Shown here: in pieces, positions 1 through 7,577 of the stretch
Layout: every line of letters begins with the position of its first letter
Position numbering within the stretch: the first letter of the stretch is position 1
NCBI GenBank assembly: GCA_017543725.1
Contig: JAFYFO010000182.1
Location: forward strand, 1 to 9,849
DNA: 9,849 nucleotides
Origin: Eubacterium sp.
GTDB taxonomy: Bacteria > Bacillota > Clostridia > Oscillospirales > Acutalibacteraceae
Direction of reading: 5' to 3'
Notes under the pieces: generated by a model
What the model was told of the DNA's origin: nothing
Seen by the model: only the letters and a program-made list of their open reading frames with translations
Databases searched by the model: none
Made by a program: the position numbers and the translations under genes

Positions 1-1
1 G

Positions 2-937
2 AAAAAGGAAAAAGAAAAAGAAAAGGTTTCCACGGGAACAATAGTTTCCAGAGTTATTGCAGGCATAATCGCCGTTGCATATTTCGTTCTTCTCATTTTC
101 GGCAGATTCTTTATGGAAAAAGAAGGCTGGTTTCTTCAGAGCCTCGACCCGTTTTCAGGGGCTAAGAATCCAAACCAGTTAATCCGCGTTATCAGTCTTT
201 GCATTTTGACTTTAACGGTTAGTTACATTCTTCGTTTCATAATCGGCAAAATGGTCAACAACAAGAAGATAACAAAGAAAATTGGCGTTGCAGTTATTGA
301 ACTGCTCGGCAACACAGTTAAATATGTTGCAATTTTAGTTCTTGTTTTCCTCGTTCTGAGCGCTCTCGGAGTTAACACAACAGAACTTCTTGCAGGTCTC
401 GGAATTCTCAGTTTGATTCTCGGTCTCGGCGTTACCTCGCTGATTGAGGATATAGTTGCAGGAATTTTCATCATTGCCGAGCAAATCTTTGATGTTAACG
501 ATATTGTTGTTATCGACGGTTTCCGCGGAACGGTTGTTTCAATCGGCATCCGCTCAACAAAATTTGCCGATATCGGCGGCGATATTCTCACAATGCGCAA
601 CTCCTCCATCGGTTCGGTTGTTAACTTAACAGACCGTATGTCCTGCGCTGCTTTAACCTTCCCCATCGCTCCTCAGGAATCACTCGAGCATGTTGAAGAA
701 GTTATCAAAGAGCATTTCGACCCGTCTGCTGTTAAGAGCAGATGCGATAAAATGCAGGCAGAGCCGATTTATCTCGGACTTTGCGAAATCACAAAGAAGG
801 GCGTTCAGATGCTTCTCTTCATCGCAGGATGCAACGAGGCTGATAAATATGATGTTGAGCGTGCTCTTTACCACGAAGTTAAAACTGTTTTTGACGACAA
901 TAATGTTCAACTCGGCGCGTCCGGTCTTGAAGAGTAA
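2..937 (+). CDS. MscS-family mechanosensitive ion channel, 5'-truncated by window edge
   Basis: Small-conductance mechanosensitive channel of the cytoplasmic membrane, which releases ions and solutes on osmotic downshock. The frame is open from base 2 (311 visible residues). The first ATG, at 113, lies after a Lys/Glu-rich stretch and a clear membrane helix (visible residues about 15-37), so the true start is upstream of the window. Further helices lie at about 60-82 and 107-123, followed by a Gly-rich pore-lining segment (about 126-160; LLAGLGILSLILGLG then SLIEDIVAGIFIIAEQIF). The beta domain comes next, with GTVVSIGIRSTKF and the family-type MRNSSIGSVVNLT (about 198-210). The soluble C-terminal part is short, ending in SGLEE. 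The pore segment plus the beta-domain motif make the family call firm; ion preference cannot be read. It is probably the first visible gene of an operon, with 18 bases between its stop and the next start. No promoter is visible in the window. Confidence 0.9.
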   Translation, partial: KKEKEKEKVSTGTIVSRVIAGIIAVAYFVLLIFGRFFMEKEGWFLQSLDPFSGAKNPNQLIRVISLCILTLTVSYILRFIIGKMVNNKKITKKIGVAVIELLGNTVKYVAILVLVFLVLSALGVNTTELLAGLGILSLILGLGVTSLIEDIVAGIFIIAEQIFDVNDIVVIDGFRGTVVSIGIRSTKFADIGGDILTMRNSSIGSVVNLTDRMSCAALTFPIAPQESLEHVEEVIKEHFDPSAVKSRCDKMQAEPIYLGLCEITKKGVQMLLFIAGCNEADKYDVERALYHEVKTVFDDNNVQLGASGLEE

Positions 938-955
938 CAGATTGGAGGCAACGCC

Positions 956-1750
956 ATGAGAGCAAAAGAATACGGCGCAAGACCATCGCGCAATGTCTTT
1001 TCAGGCGGTCAACAATTTTCATACGACGAATTCAACAGAGAATATAAAAAGGTCAGATATAAAAGTGCTGAGGAATACGCATGCCGTAATGTTAAGGAAT
1101 ATCATCACTATCCCGAATATAAGGATTTAACTTCCGATGACGATTCTAAGAATCAATACGGCGCAGCAGCAGGCGGAGCGGTAATCGGCTCTGCTCTTCG
1201 CACAGCGGGAAGCGCAATGAAGCGCCGCAGGATGTTTCAGCAGGTTATCTGCATTATCGCAGGCTCAACCATCATTGTTTCAACCTATCAGGCAATGATG
1301 AAACAGCAGGCGCAGGCAAGTCCCCTTCCAACACCCTCCTCGGTTGTTCAGGAAACGGATAAGCCCGTTCCGACCATACCCGACGAGGAAACCGAATTAC
1401 CGCAGGTTGCTTCCGTTGAATGGGAATGGAACGAAGATTTCACCGAGGTGCATCTGATTCTTTACAACAGCGAAAGATTCGTTATTTTTGAAACCCCCGC
1501 TGAAATCAGCGTCAGTGTTCAGGAGCCGACCTGTAATAAAGAAGGCGTTAAAACCTACACTGCAGGCGCTGAATACGAAGGCGAGTCCTATACGGATTCA
1601 AAAACCGAAGCAATTCAGCCTCTGGGTCACTCTTTTGACAAAGGAAAAGACATTGTTCTCGACAGCGGCCAAAGCGCAAAAGAATTTGAATGTGCTCGCT
1701 GTCACGAGCACTTCAGAGTTGCAACAAGTTCGTCGGAAATAGACGATTAA
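956..1750 (+). CDS. Single-pass membrane protein with Cys-containing extracytoplasmic domain, function unknown
   Basis: 264 residues, not recognised as a named family. The start is supported by a GGAGG box at 944-948, seven bases before the ATG. The N-terminal 65 residues are hydrophilic and rich in Tyr, Lys and Glu. A Gly/Ala-rich stretch (68-86) is followed by a basic cluster (KRRR, 89-92) and one membrane helix (about 97-114), predicting an inner N-terminus and an outer C-terminus. A Pro/Thr/Glu linker (about 121-150) leads to a C-terminal domain containing EPTCNKEGVKTYT (190-202), LGHSF (223-227) and CARCH (246-250). The first two elements resemble the short Cys-containing repeats (TC..EG..TYTC..CG....PALGHS) common in secreted clostridial proteins, here degenerate, with the middle Cys pair replaced. 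Its position between an MscS channel and a glycosyltransferase suggests an envelope role, which is inference. Confidence 0.8.
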   Translation: MRAKEYGARPSRNVFSGGQQFSYDEFNREYKKVRYKSAEEYACRNVKEYHHYPEYKDLTSDDDSKNQYGAAAGGAVIGSALRTAGSAMKRRRMFQQVICIIAGSTIIVSTYQAMMKQQAQASPLPTPSSVVQETDKPVPTIPDEETELPQVASVEWEWNEDFTEVHLILYNSERFVIFETPAEISVSVQEPTCNKEGVKTYTAGAEYEGESYTDSKTEAIQPLGHSFDKGKDIVLDSGQSAKEFECARCHEHFRVATSSSEIDD

Positions 1751-1778
1751 AAAAACAAAATGTTTCGAGGAAAAGGCT

Positions 1779-2783
1779 ATGAAAAACACTGCGGCATTTA
1801 TTATGCCGGTTAAACTCAGCGGTTCCGATATGGAACTGCGCCATTTCAAAGAGGCAGTTGAATCAATCAAAAATCAAACAGACAAAAACTGGATTCTGAT
1901 TATGGTTGACGATGTTTCCGAAGATAAAAAGGTTTATGATACCATAGATGAAATTAAAACCGATTTGAAAGATAAAATCAGAGTTATCTATTCGGATAAA
2001 AACTGCGGAGCGGGAATGGCAAGAAACAAAGGAATAAAACTTGCAAACGAACTCGGCGCGCCCTTTATTCTCTTCAACGATTCGGATGATATTTCAAACC
2101 CGAGAAGGCTTGAACTCGTCAGAAAGGCGTTTGAAGATGAAAGCGCAAATGTTGTTTACACAAGTTTTGATGTTATCGACGAAAACGGAAAAACCGTTCC
2201 CGAAGAAAAAATCAATATGGCTGTCAGGGAAATAATCGACGGTCACAAAATTGATATTGTTGAGGGTGAAAACGCTTTCGTCAATATCGCTTCAAAGAAG
2301 AAGTACACAAACTTAACCTCCTGCACGGCAGTCAGAACTTCGCTTGCTGTTGCGGAGCCCTTCCCCTGCGAATCCGTTTCCGAGGATTGCAACACCTGGT
2401 TCAGATACGGAGCGTACAAAGGAAAATTCGTTTTCATCAGGGAAATAAAAGGGGGCTACAGAATCTGCACCGGCGTTGCGAGCCGTTCAAGGAGCAAGAA
2501 TGTTAACTTCTATGAAAAACTCTTTGAAGTTGATTCCTCGGGATTTGAAGCGGCACTTAAACTTGCAAAAAAGAACGGCACAATGGGCGCCTGGGAAGAA
2601 AATGATTTAAGATGCGCATTTTATGTTCGTCTTGCTCTGAGCCTTCTCCACGGTAATTCAGAGGATTATTGCAAAAAATCGCTCGAAATTTCAAAGAGCA
2701 TTTCAATGCAGAGCACTATTAAGTATATTGATATGCTTTACTGTGAAGATGAAGAAAAAGCCCGTATGAAAGAAATGTTATAA
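1779..2783 (+). CDS. Family 2 (GT-A) glycosyltransferase
   Basis: 334-residue inverting glycosyltransferase that should transfer a sugar from a nucleotide-sugar donor to an unknown acceptor. The GT-A fold is visible in order: an N-terminal strand and helix (AAFIMPV...HFKEAVESIKNQ), the nucleotide-binding acidic pair (VDD, 43-45), the family segment CGAGMARNKGI (76-86), the metal-binding DxD-type motif FNDSDD (99-104), and the acceptor-side SEDCNTWFRY (201-210), where the acidic pair would supply the catalytic base. The C-terminal 90 residues are helical and not recognised. There is no signal peptide or membrane helix, so it acts in the cytoplasm. Start: GAGG at 1767-1770, eight bases before the ATG and 28 bases after the previous stop. 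It is the last gene of the block and is followed by a strong terminator. A surface polysaccharide or glycolipid product is likely from the context, but unproven. Confidence 0.88.
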   Translation: MKNTAAFIMPVKLSGSDMELRHFKEAVESIKNQTDKNWILIMVDDVSEDKKVYDTIDEIKTDLKDKIRVIYSDKNCGAGMARNKGIKLANELGAPFILFNDSDDISNPRRLELVRKAFEDESANVVYTSFDVIDENGKTVPEEKINMAVREIIDGHKIDIVEGENAFVNIASKKKYTNLTSCTAVRTSLAVAEPFPCESVSEDCNTWFRYGAYKGKFVFIREIKGGYRICTGVASRSRSKNVNFYEKLFEVDSSGFEAALKLAKKNGTMGAWEENDLRCAFYVRLALSLLHGNSEDYCKKSLEISKSISMQSTIKYIDMLYCEDEEKARMKEML

Positions 2784-2788
2784 AGCAT

Positions 2789-2819
2789 AAAAAACAACCG
2801 CTTGATGCGGTTGTTTTTT
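2789..2819. terminator. Bidirectional rho-independent terminator between converging genes
   Basis: A 13-base stem, AAAAAACAACCGC (2789-2801), pairs perfectly with GCGGTTGTTTTTT (2807-2819) around a five-base loop. GCAT (2785-2788) and ATGC (2821-2824) can extend it past a one-base bulge. The arms give a U-run in either direction, so it can end both the glycosyltransferase transcript (stop at 2783, + strand) and the GH3 transcript (stop at 2829, - strand). Confidence 0.93.
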
Positions 2820-2828
2820 TATGCCTTT

Positions 2829-5288
2829 TTAAAGTTTTATATCCATTGCCATTTTAAGAACATTCATCGCCGTTCTCTGCATCTCGCCGAGAGTTATTCC
2901 GTCGGGCTTGCCAAAGGAGGCAAGAAGCGTTCCGTCGGGCTTGAACTTCATTTCAGGTGTTCTCAGCTTCGGGTCCATATACGGTGCGCCCGGCATAAAG
3001 AGGTCAACCTGAGCGCGAACACGATACGCCTGGTCGCGGATAATCGGGAATTCCGGTGACTTTGATTTTTGCATCCACCAGTCGGTCATAACATTGCCCT
3101 TATATCCCCATTCGTTTCTGAGAATAGTTGTACATAAATCATAATTATAATGTCCCCATACTCCGTTTATCTTATTATATGAGGTCATAATATTCTTCGG
3201 ATGCGCTTCCTTGACACAGATTTCAAAGCCTTTGAGATATATCTCTCTGAGCGCCCTTTCGGAAAGACGCGAATCATTCTTCGTTCTTTTGAACTCCTGA
3301 TTGTTGCAGGCAAAATGCTTCGGGCAGGCAGAAAGTCCTCCACTCTGAATTCCCTTAACGTATGCCGCAGCCATCTTACCGCTGATATACGGGTCCTCGC
3401 TGAAATATTCAAAATTTCTTCCGCAAAGCGGATTTCTGTGAATATTGAGCCCCGGGGCTAAAAGAATATCCGCTCCCCTGCTCTTCATCTCCTTTGCAAG
3501 CTCGGTGCATAGCTCTTCAATAAGCCCGGTATTATAACTGCTTGCAAGAAGCAGACCAATCGGAATAAGCGAGCAGTTTGCCTTAAGGCTGAGACCCGAA
3601 GGACCGTCCGAAGTTACAATCGGAGGAACGCCCTTATCCCTGAGAGACTGCAAAACGCCTGCACAAACGCCTGTGTTGCCTGCTGCACCGAGAGGACTGT
3701 CCACAGTGTAATCGCCCCTTGAAATTGCTTCAAGCTCATCAAGGCTGAGCTGAGCCGTAAATTCTTCAAGCGTTATCTTTCCCTCTTTAACATCGGCAAG
3801 TTTGTATCCGACATCGCCGACCTGGGGAATATCCTTTGGCATATTATTAAGAATTCTTGTTGCCATATCAAATTTCTGTTTGGCAACGGGTTTCTTTTTC
3901 AAAACGGTTTTTCCGTCAACTGTTTCAGCGTGGTAAACATCAAAATGTTCCTGGGGCGCAGAAGCCTGCTTATGCTGTGAATAAACAAAATTTTCTTCCT
4001 GATAGTAGTTGAAAATCTCTTCTGTGTCCCTGACGTTTTTGCCGAGGTGGAATTTATAATCGCCCTTTTCAACAACATAACAGCCTGCGTGGTTTGTTGA
4101 GCCGCAGTCATCATACGAACAAAGTTGATAAAAATCAACAAAGAGTTCAATCTCTTCGCTTTCTTTCGGCGCAAGAACTTTTGTCTTGCCAAAAGCCGCA
4201 AGTTCTCTTGCAGGATTTCCAAGCCTGCCGACGGGCTTTTGAAGGTATAACTGAACAACCTCTTTACCGCTGAGTTTGCCGACATTAGTCACCTTGATTT
4301 TAAACGAAAAGCCGTTTTCAACAGCCTGAGCGGCGCTGCACTCAAATTCAAAATCAGTGTAACTCAGCCCGAAACCGAAGGGATAAATAACGCTGTTTTT
4401 ATCAAAGGTTTCAAAATATCTGTAACCAACAAAGATATCCTCTTCATAATTATTAAAGATTTTGTTTCCGAAATTGGCTGAGGAGGGATAATCATAATAA
4501 CTCTTTGCAATTGTGTCGCTGAGTTTTCCGCAGGGATTAACCTTTCCCGTGAGCAAATCGCAAACAGCGTTTCCGCTTTCCATACCTCCCTGCCATACGC
4601 AGAGAATTGCGCTGATTTTATCGCCGAAGTTTTCAGCCCACGACATATCCATAATCATACCGACATTTAAAAGCACGATAACCTTATCAAAAACGCTTGT
4701 TATCGTTTTGAGGTTTTCAAGCTCCCAATCGTAGAGATAATAGCTTCCCTTTTCAAGAGTGCAGTCCTTATCCTCGCCTGCGCCCCTTCCTATTATATAT
4801 ATAGCGGCGTCGCTTTGCATTTTTGCTTTTTCAACGATTTCGCTTTTTAAAACGATATCATTGTGAGAAACGCGCCAGTTGCCCCACACGAATTCGGTTG
4901 GTATCGGATTCTTTTCGATGAAGGTTTCATACCGGGAAACGAGCTCCTCGTTTATTTCAAGCTCATCGCAATTTCTGAGCGCTTCAAGAAGACTTACATT
5001 GTTCCGGCATTTAACTGCTCCGCCCGAGCCGTAGCCAACGTAGAACCAATCCTTCTGAAGTCTTGAAAAAACGGAAAGACGGCTTCCCTTTGCAAGCGGA
5101 AGCGTTCCGTCATTTTTAAGAAGCACTGCTCCCTCGGCAGCCGCCTGCCTTGAAAGGGCGGTTATTTTTTCGTCTATTATTTCAGACTTTGTTTCCTGCT
5201 CCTCTTTTGTGAAGCTGTGGGTTGCCATATTATTAATTGTTCCTGCAACCTTATTAATGTCATCCTTGATTTTATCTAAAACACTCAT
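2829..5288 (-). CDS. Family 3 glycoside hydrolase (beta-glucosidase type), domain order permuted
   Basis: 819-residue cytoplasmic exo-acting beta-glycosidase that releases sugars from the non-reducing end by a retaining mechanism. The usual GH3 order (TIM barrel, alpha/beta sandwich, FnIII-like) is rearranged: the sandwich domain comes first (about 45-315; AAEGAVLLKNDGTLPL at 50-65, GMESGNAVCDLLTGKVNP at 235-252, FGFGLSYT at 304-311), then the FnIII-like domain (about 328-421; KVTNVGKLSGKEVVQLYL), a linker, and the barrel last (about 510-770). Barrel motifs include SDGPSGL (560-566), APGLNIHRNP (611-620), KHF (657-659) and DSRLSERALREIYL (672-685). The predicted nucleophile is D736 (VMTDWW); the predicted acid/base is E172 (GRGAGED, matching GRxSGEGxDR of relatives). 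Both are present, so activity is expected. There is no signal peptide. GCAGGA lies six bases before the ATG. The same order is known from Butyrivibrio fibrisolvens BglA and a Ruminococcus albus beta-glucosidase. Exact sugar specificity is unknown. Confidence 0.93.
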   Translation of the reverse strand: MSVLDKIKDDINKVAGTINNMATHSFTKEEQETKSEIIDEKITALSRQAAAEGAVLLKNDGTLPLAKGSRLSVFSRLQKDWFYVGYGSGGAVKCRNNVSLLEALRNCDELEINEELVSRYETFIEKNPIPTEFVWGNWRVSHNDIVLKSEIVEKAKMQSDAAIYIIGRGAGEDKDCTLEKGSYYLYDWELENLKTITSVFDKVIVLLNVGMIMDMSWAENFGDKISAILCVWQGGMESGNAVCDLLTGKVNPCGKLSDTIAKSYYDYPSSANFGNKIFNNYEEDIFVGYRYFETFDKNSVIYPFGFGLSYTDFEFECSAAQAVENGFSFKIKVTNVGKLSGKEVVQLYLQKPVGRLGNPARELAAFGKTKVLAPKESEEIELFVDFYQLCSYDDCGSTNHAGCYVVEKGDYKFHLGKNVRDTEEIFNYYQEENFVYSQHKQASAPQEHFDVYHAETVDGKTVLKKKPVAKQKFDMATRILNNMPKDIPQVGDVGYKLADVKEGKITLEEFTAQLSLDELEAISRGDYTVDSPLGAAGNTGVCAGVLQSLRDKGVPPIVTSDGPSGLSLKANCSLIPIGLLLASSYNTGLIEELCTELAKEMKSRGADILLAPGLNIHRNPLCGRNFEYFSEDPYISGKMAAAYVKGIQSGGLSACPKHFACNNQEFKRTKNDSRLSERALREIYLKGFEICVKEAHPKNIMTSYNKINGVWGHYNYDLCTTILRNEWGYKGNVMTDWWMQKSKSPEFPIIRDQAYRVRAQVDLFMPGAPYMDPKLRTPEMKFKPDGTLLASFGKPDGITLGEMQRTAMNVLKMAMDIKL

Positions 5289-5336
5289 AAAAGTTCCTGC
5301 CTTTCAAAAAGAATTCTATGGCAATTTTGTTTAACT

Positions 5337-5365
5337 ATTATATCACTGAAAAACATTTAGTGCAA
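5337..5365 (-). promoter_or_regulatory. Sigma-A-type promoter of the GH3 gene
   Basis: On the - strand, TTGCAC (5365-5360) and a perfect TATAAT (5342-5337) are separated by exactly 17 bases. Transcription would start near 5330, leaving a leader of about 42 bases before the ATG. Confidence 0.8.
5344..5362. promoter_or_regulatory. Imperfect dyad inside the GH3 promoter, candidate operator
   Basis: CACTGAAAAACATTTAGTG has outer arms CACT/AGTG and inner AA/TT matches. It fills the spacer between the -35 and -10 boxes of the hydrolase promoter, a position where a bound protein would block RNA polymerase. It does not match the CcpA cre consensus well. The match could be chance in AT-rich DNA. Confidence 0.3.
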
Positions 5366-5387
5366 CATATTAAAACAAAATCCCATT

Positions 5388-5416
5388 TAGACATTTTTCG
5401 CACGGATTATTATATA
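5388..5416 (+). promoter_or_regulatory. Candidate promoter of the spoIIE transcript
   Basis: TAGACA (5388-5393) and TATATA (5411-5416) are separated by 17 bases, with a predicted start near 5423 and a leader of about 40 bases. The AT-rich surroundings offer other -10 registers. In Bacillus subtilis, spoIIE is driven by sigma-A with Spo0A; I see no clear Spo0A box (TTCGACA or its complement) here. Confidence 0.5.
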
Positions 5417-5461
5417 TCATATAAAAAGTTGAAAAGATTATCAAAGTGAACGGATGATAAA

Positions 5462-7573
5462 ATGGAAGTTAAAGAAAGAAAAATGCAAAAAAATAAGGCT
5501 TTTCAAAGCAAAACGGCGAAAACTTTTTTCGAGGGGGCAATTTATTTTGCGCTCGCATTTTGTTTCAGCGCGGGAAAAACCGTTACGGGCGTTCAACCCT
5601 TCGGCGTTTCGCTCATTGCCGTTTCGAAAAACAAAAATATTATTTTTTCTTTTCTCGGCAGTGTTCTCGGATACCTCATCGGCGGAATTGATATCGGTTT
5701 TGCGCGTTATCTCGCCTCGGCGGTCCTTGCTTTAATAGGTGCAATTGCGGCAAATGCCTTTGATTTAAACTCCCGCCCCTTCTTTCCGGCGGCTGCCTCG
5801 TTTTTCTCGGTTTTCGTTTGCAGTTTCACCGTTAACATAAAACTTCAATGCGCTTTCAATCAATACATAGTTTCTTTTGCGGAGGCGCTTTTATGCTTTG
5901 CAGGGGCGTTTTTCTTCTATAAAAGCATTAATTCAAACTATAAAAGAGTTCGCCTGCCCGCTCTGCCCGTTTACGACCAGACCTGCATAATAATATCTCT
6001 TTCACTGCTTCTTCTGAGCCTTTCATATTTCAGAATTGAAAACATCAGCCCTGCGAAAATAATCGCGATTGCGGCAGTTCTTTTAACTTTAAGGCTTTAT
6101 AATCTTAAACTCGGAATGATTGCGGCGATTGCGGCTGGCTTTTCGGTTTCTCTTTCTAAGGGCGGCGAACTCTTTATGCTCGGCGCGCTTGCGCTTGCAT
6201 ATCTTTTAGCCGCATTATTCTTTGAATTTTCGGCGTTTTCATCGGGCGTTGTTTTCATTTGCGCCGTTTCGTTTTTCTGCATTGCTTCCGAAAGCACAAA
6301 CGCATTTCCGTTTTTTGAAGAAGCGCTGGCAGGCGATTTGATTTTTCTTCTTTTTCCGTCGAAACTCAACAGAAAAATTGAGGATTTAAGACAAAACGGC
6401 GAAAGCGACGATTCCTCCCTTCGCCAGAGCCTTGTTTTAAAACTGCGTTTTGCTTCAAGCGCAATGGCGGCAATCAGCGAAAGCGTTGACGCTGTCAGAG
6501 AGAAAATCGACGAAATAACACGAAACGAAAACGAGGCAAAGCGGAGCAGTATAAGCGAAGAAGAATATCTCAGGCGCGAGATAATTCTTGAAAAAACAAA
6601 TCAGATAAGGAGCGTTGCCTCCGACCAGTTTTATTCCATATCGGGAATGCTTGAAGATCTGGCTTTTGAATTTGACGAGGCTGAAACCTTTGACTCGGAA
6701 ATTTCAAAGAAGATAAGAAACCTTCTTTTTGAACACGGAATTTTTCCCGAAAGCATTTCAGCCGTCCGGGATAAATATTCAAGAATGAGGGTTGAAATTC
6801 TTTTAGACAATTCCGAAAACACCGCAGATTTTCCCGATTTGGAGGAGGAAATAGGCAAAATCTGTTCAAGATATTTTGAAAAAGGAATATTAACCAATCT
6901 CAAAAACGAAAAAATGATTTCTTTTTTTGAAAAGCCGAATTATAAAATCAGTTTCGGCTTTGCTCAGCACACCGCCGAGGGAAAACTCTGCGGCGACACG
7001 GTTAAAATCATAAACAACTGCAAGGGCAGATGTATTCTTATTATCAGCGACGGAATGGGCAAGGGCTCGCGCGCGGCGCTCGACGGAGCAATGGGAGCGG
7101 GGCTTATTTCAAAACTCATAAACGCGGGTTTCGGCTTCGATACTGCGCTGAAAGTTGTTAACAGTGCACTTTTTGTTAAAAGCAACGATGAAAGCCTTGC
7201 AACGCTCGACATTGCAAGCATTGATATGTTCACGGGAAAATGCGAATTCTATAAGGCGGGAGCGCCTTTGAGTTATGTTTTGAAAAGCGGAAAAGTTCTT
7301 AAATGCGAACTTTCCTCAATGCCTGCGGGAATACTTCGAGGAGTTGAATTTGCAAAGAAAAACGCCGTTTTGAAGCCCGGTGAATCCGTTGTTTTGCTCA
7401 GCGACGGACTTTGCGAACTCGGAGAAGAATGGCTTGAAAAAGCGCTTCTTGAAAGCGAAAGCCTGCCGCCGCAGGAAAGAGCGGATTTGATAATAAAAGA
7501 GGCAGAAGAAATAATGCAGGGAAAAAAGACTGATGATATGAGCATTATCATTGCAAAATCGGAAAGGAATTGA
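5462..7573 (+). CDS. spoIIE: Stage II sporulation protein E, membrane PP2C-type phosphatase
   Basis: 703 residues. In Bacillus, SpoIIE dephosphorylates SpoIIAA at the asymmetric septum, which frees sigma-F in the forespore, and it also interacts with FtsZ. The N-terminal 300 residues hold about ten hydrophobic helices, then a helical regulatory region (about 305-490), then a PP2C-type domain (about 495-700). Metal-binding motifs are intact: CGDT (510-513, D512), ISDGMGKGSRA (528-538, D530), SLATLDIASID (578-588), LSDG (646-649, D648) and TDDMSII (690-696). It is shorter than Bacillus SpoIIE (about 827 residues); the loss lies between the membrane part and the phosphatase, where relatives carry a Cys-rich segment absent here. 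The ATG at 5462 is the first in frame after an upstream stop and has only a weak CGGA box seven bases before it; M8 is an alternative start. Neighbouring genes usual in Bacillus (tilS, hprT, ftsH) are not downstream. Confidence 0.93.
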   Translation: MEVKERKMQKNKAFQSKTAKTFFEGAIYFALAFCFSAGKTVTGVQPFGVSLIAVSKNKNIIFSFLGSVLGYLIGGIDIGFARYLASAVLALIGAIAANAFDLNSRPFFPAAASFFSVFVCSFTVNIKLQCAFNQYIVSFAEALLCFAGAFFFYKSINSNYKRVRLPALPVYDQTCIIISLSLLLLSLSYFRIENISPAKIIAIAAVLLTLRLYNLKLGMIAAIAAGFSVSLSKGGELFMLGALALAYLLAALFFEFSAFSSGVVFICAVSFFCIASESTNAFPFFEEALAGDLIFLLFPSKLNRKIEDLRQNGESDDSSLRQSLVLKLRFASSAMAAISESVDAVREKIDEITRNENEAKRSSISEEEYLRREIILEKTNQIRSVASDQFYSISGMLEDLAFEFDEAETFDSEISKKIRNLLFEHGIFPESISAVRDKYSRMRVEILLDNSENTADFPDLEEEIGKICSRYFEKGILTNLKNEKMISFFEKPNYKISFGFAQHTAEGKLCGDTVKIINNCKGRCILIISDGMGKGSRAALDGAMGAGLISKLINAGFGFDTALKVVNSALFVKSNDESLATLDIASIDMFTGKCEFYKAGAPLSYVLKSGKVLKCELSSMPAGILRGVEFAKKNAVLKPGESVVLLSDGLCELGEEWLEKALLESESLPPQERADLIIKEAEEIMQGKKTDDMSIIIAKSERN
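7563..7568 (+). promoter_or_regulatory. Ribosome binding site inside the end of spoIIE
   Basis: AAAGGA lies nine bases before the ATG at 7578 and fixes that start over the in-frame ATG at 7551, which lies inside spoIIE, lacks such a box and would add nine residues before the MGNIFGFIG terminus that aligns with GlmS. The site overlaps the last spoIIE codons, which favours translational coupling. Confidence 0.75.
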
Positions 7574-7577
7574 GAAA

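Noticed and set aside
1..28. Purine-only tract at the left edge as a repeat or regulatory element.
   Set aside because: It is explained as Lys/Glu codons of the channel's N-terminal region in an open frame.
113..937. ATG at 113 as the start of the MscS channel.
   Set aside because: The same frame is open back to base 2 and encodes a charged stretch and a membrane helix typical of MscS N-termini. Starting at 113 would delete that helix.
1691..1705. CARCH (CxxCH) in the single-pass protein as a cytochrome c haem site.
   Set aside because: It is a single motif with no cytochrome fold or distal ligand context, and the surroundings look like the Cys-repeat domains of clostridial surface proteins.
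5411..5425. AT-rich inverted repeat TATAT-ATC-ATATA as an operator.
   Set aside because: Low-complexity AT sequence overlapping a -10 box; such symmetry is expected by chance.
7551..7577. Earlier in-frame ATG at 7551 for the GlmS-like gene.
   Set aside because: It lies within spoIIE, has no good ribosome site, and would place nine extra residues before the terminus that aligns with GlmS.
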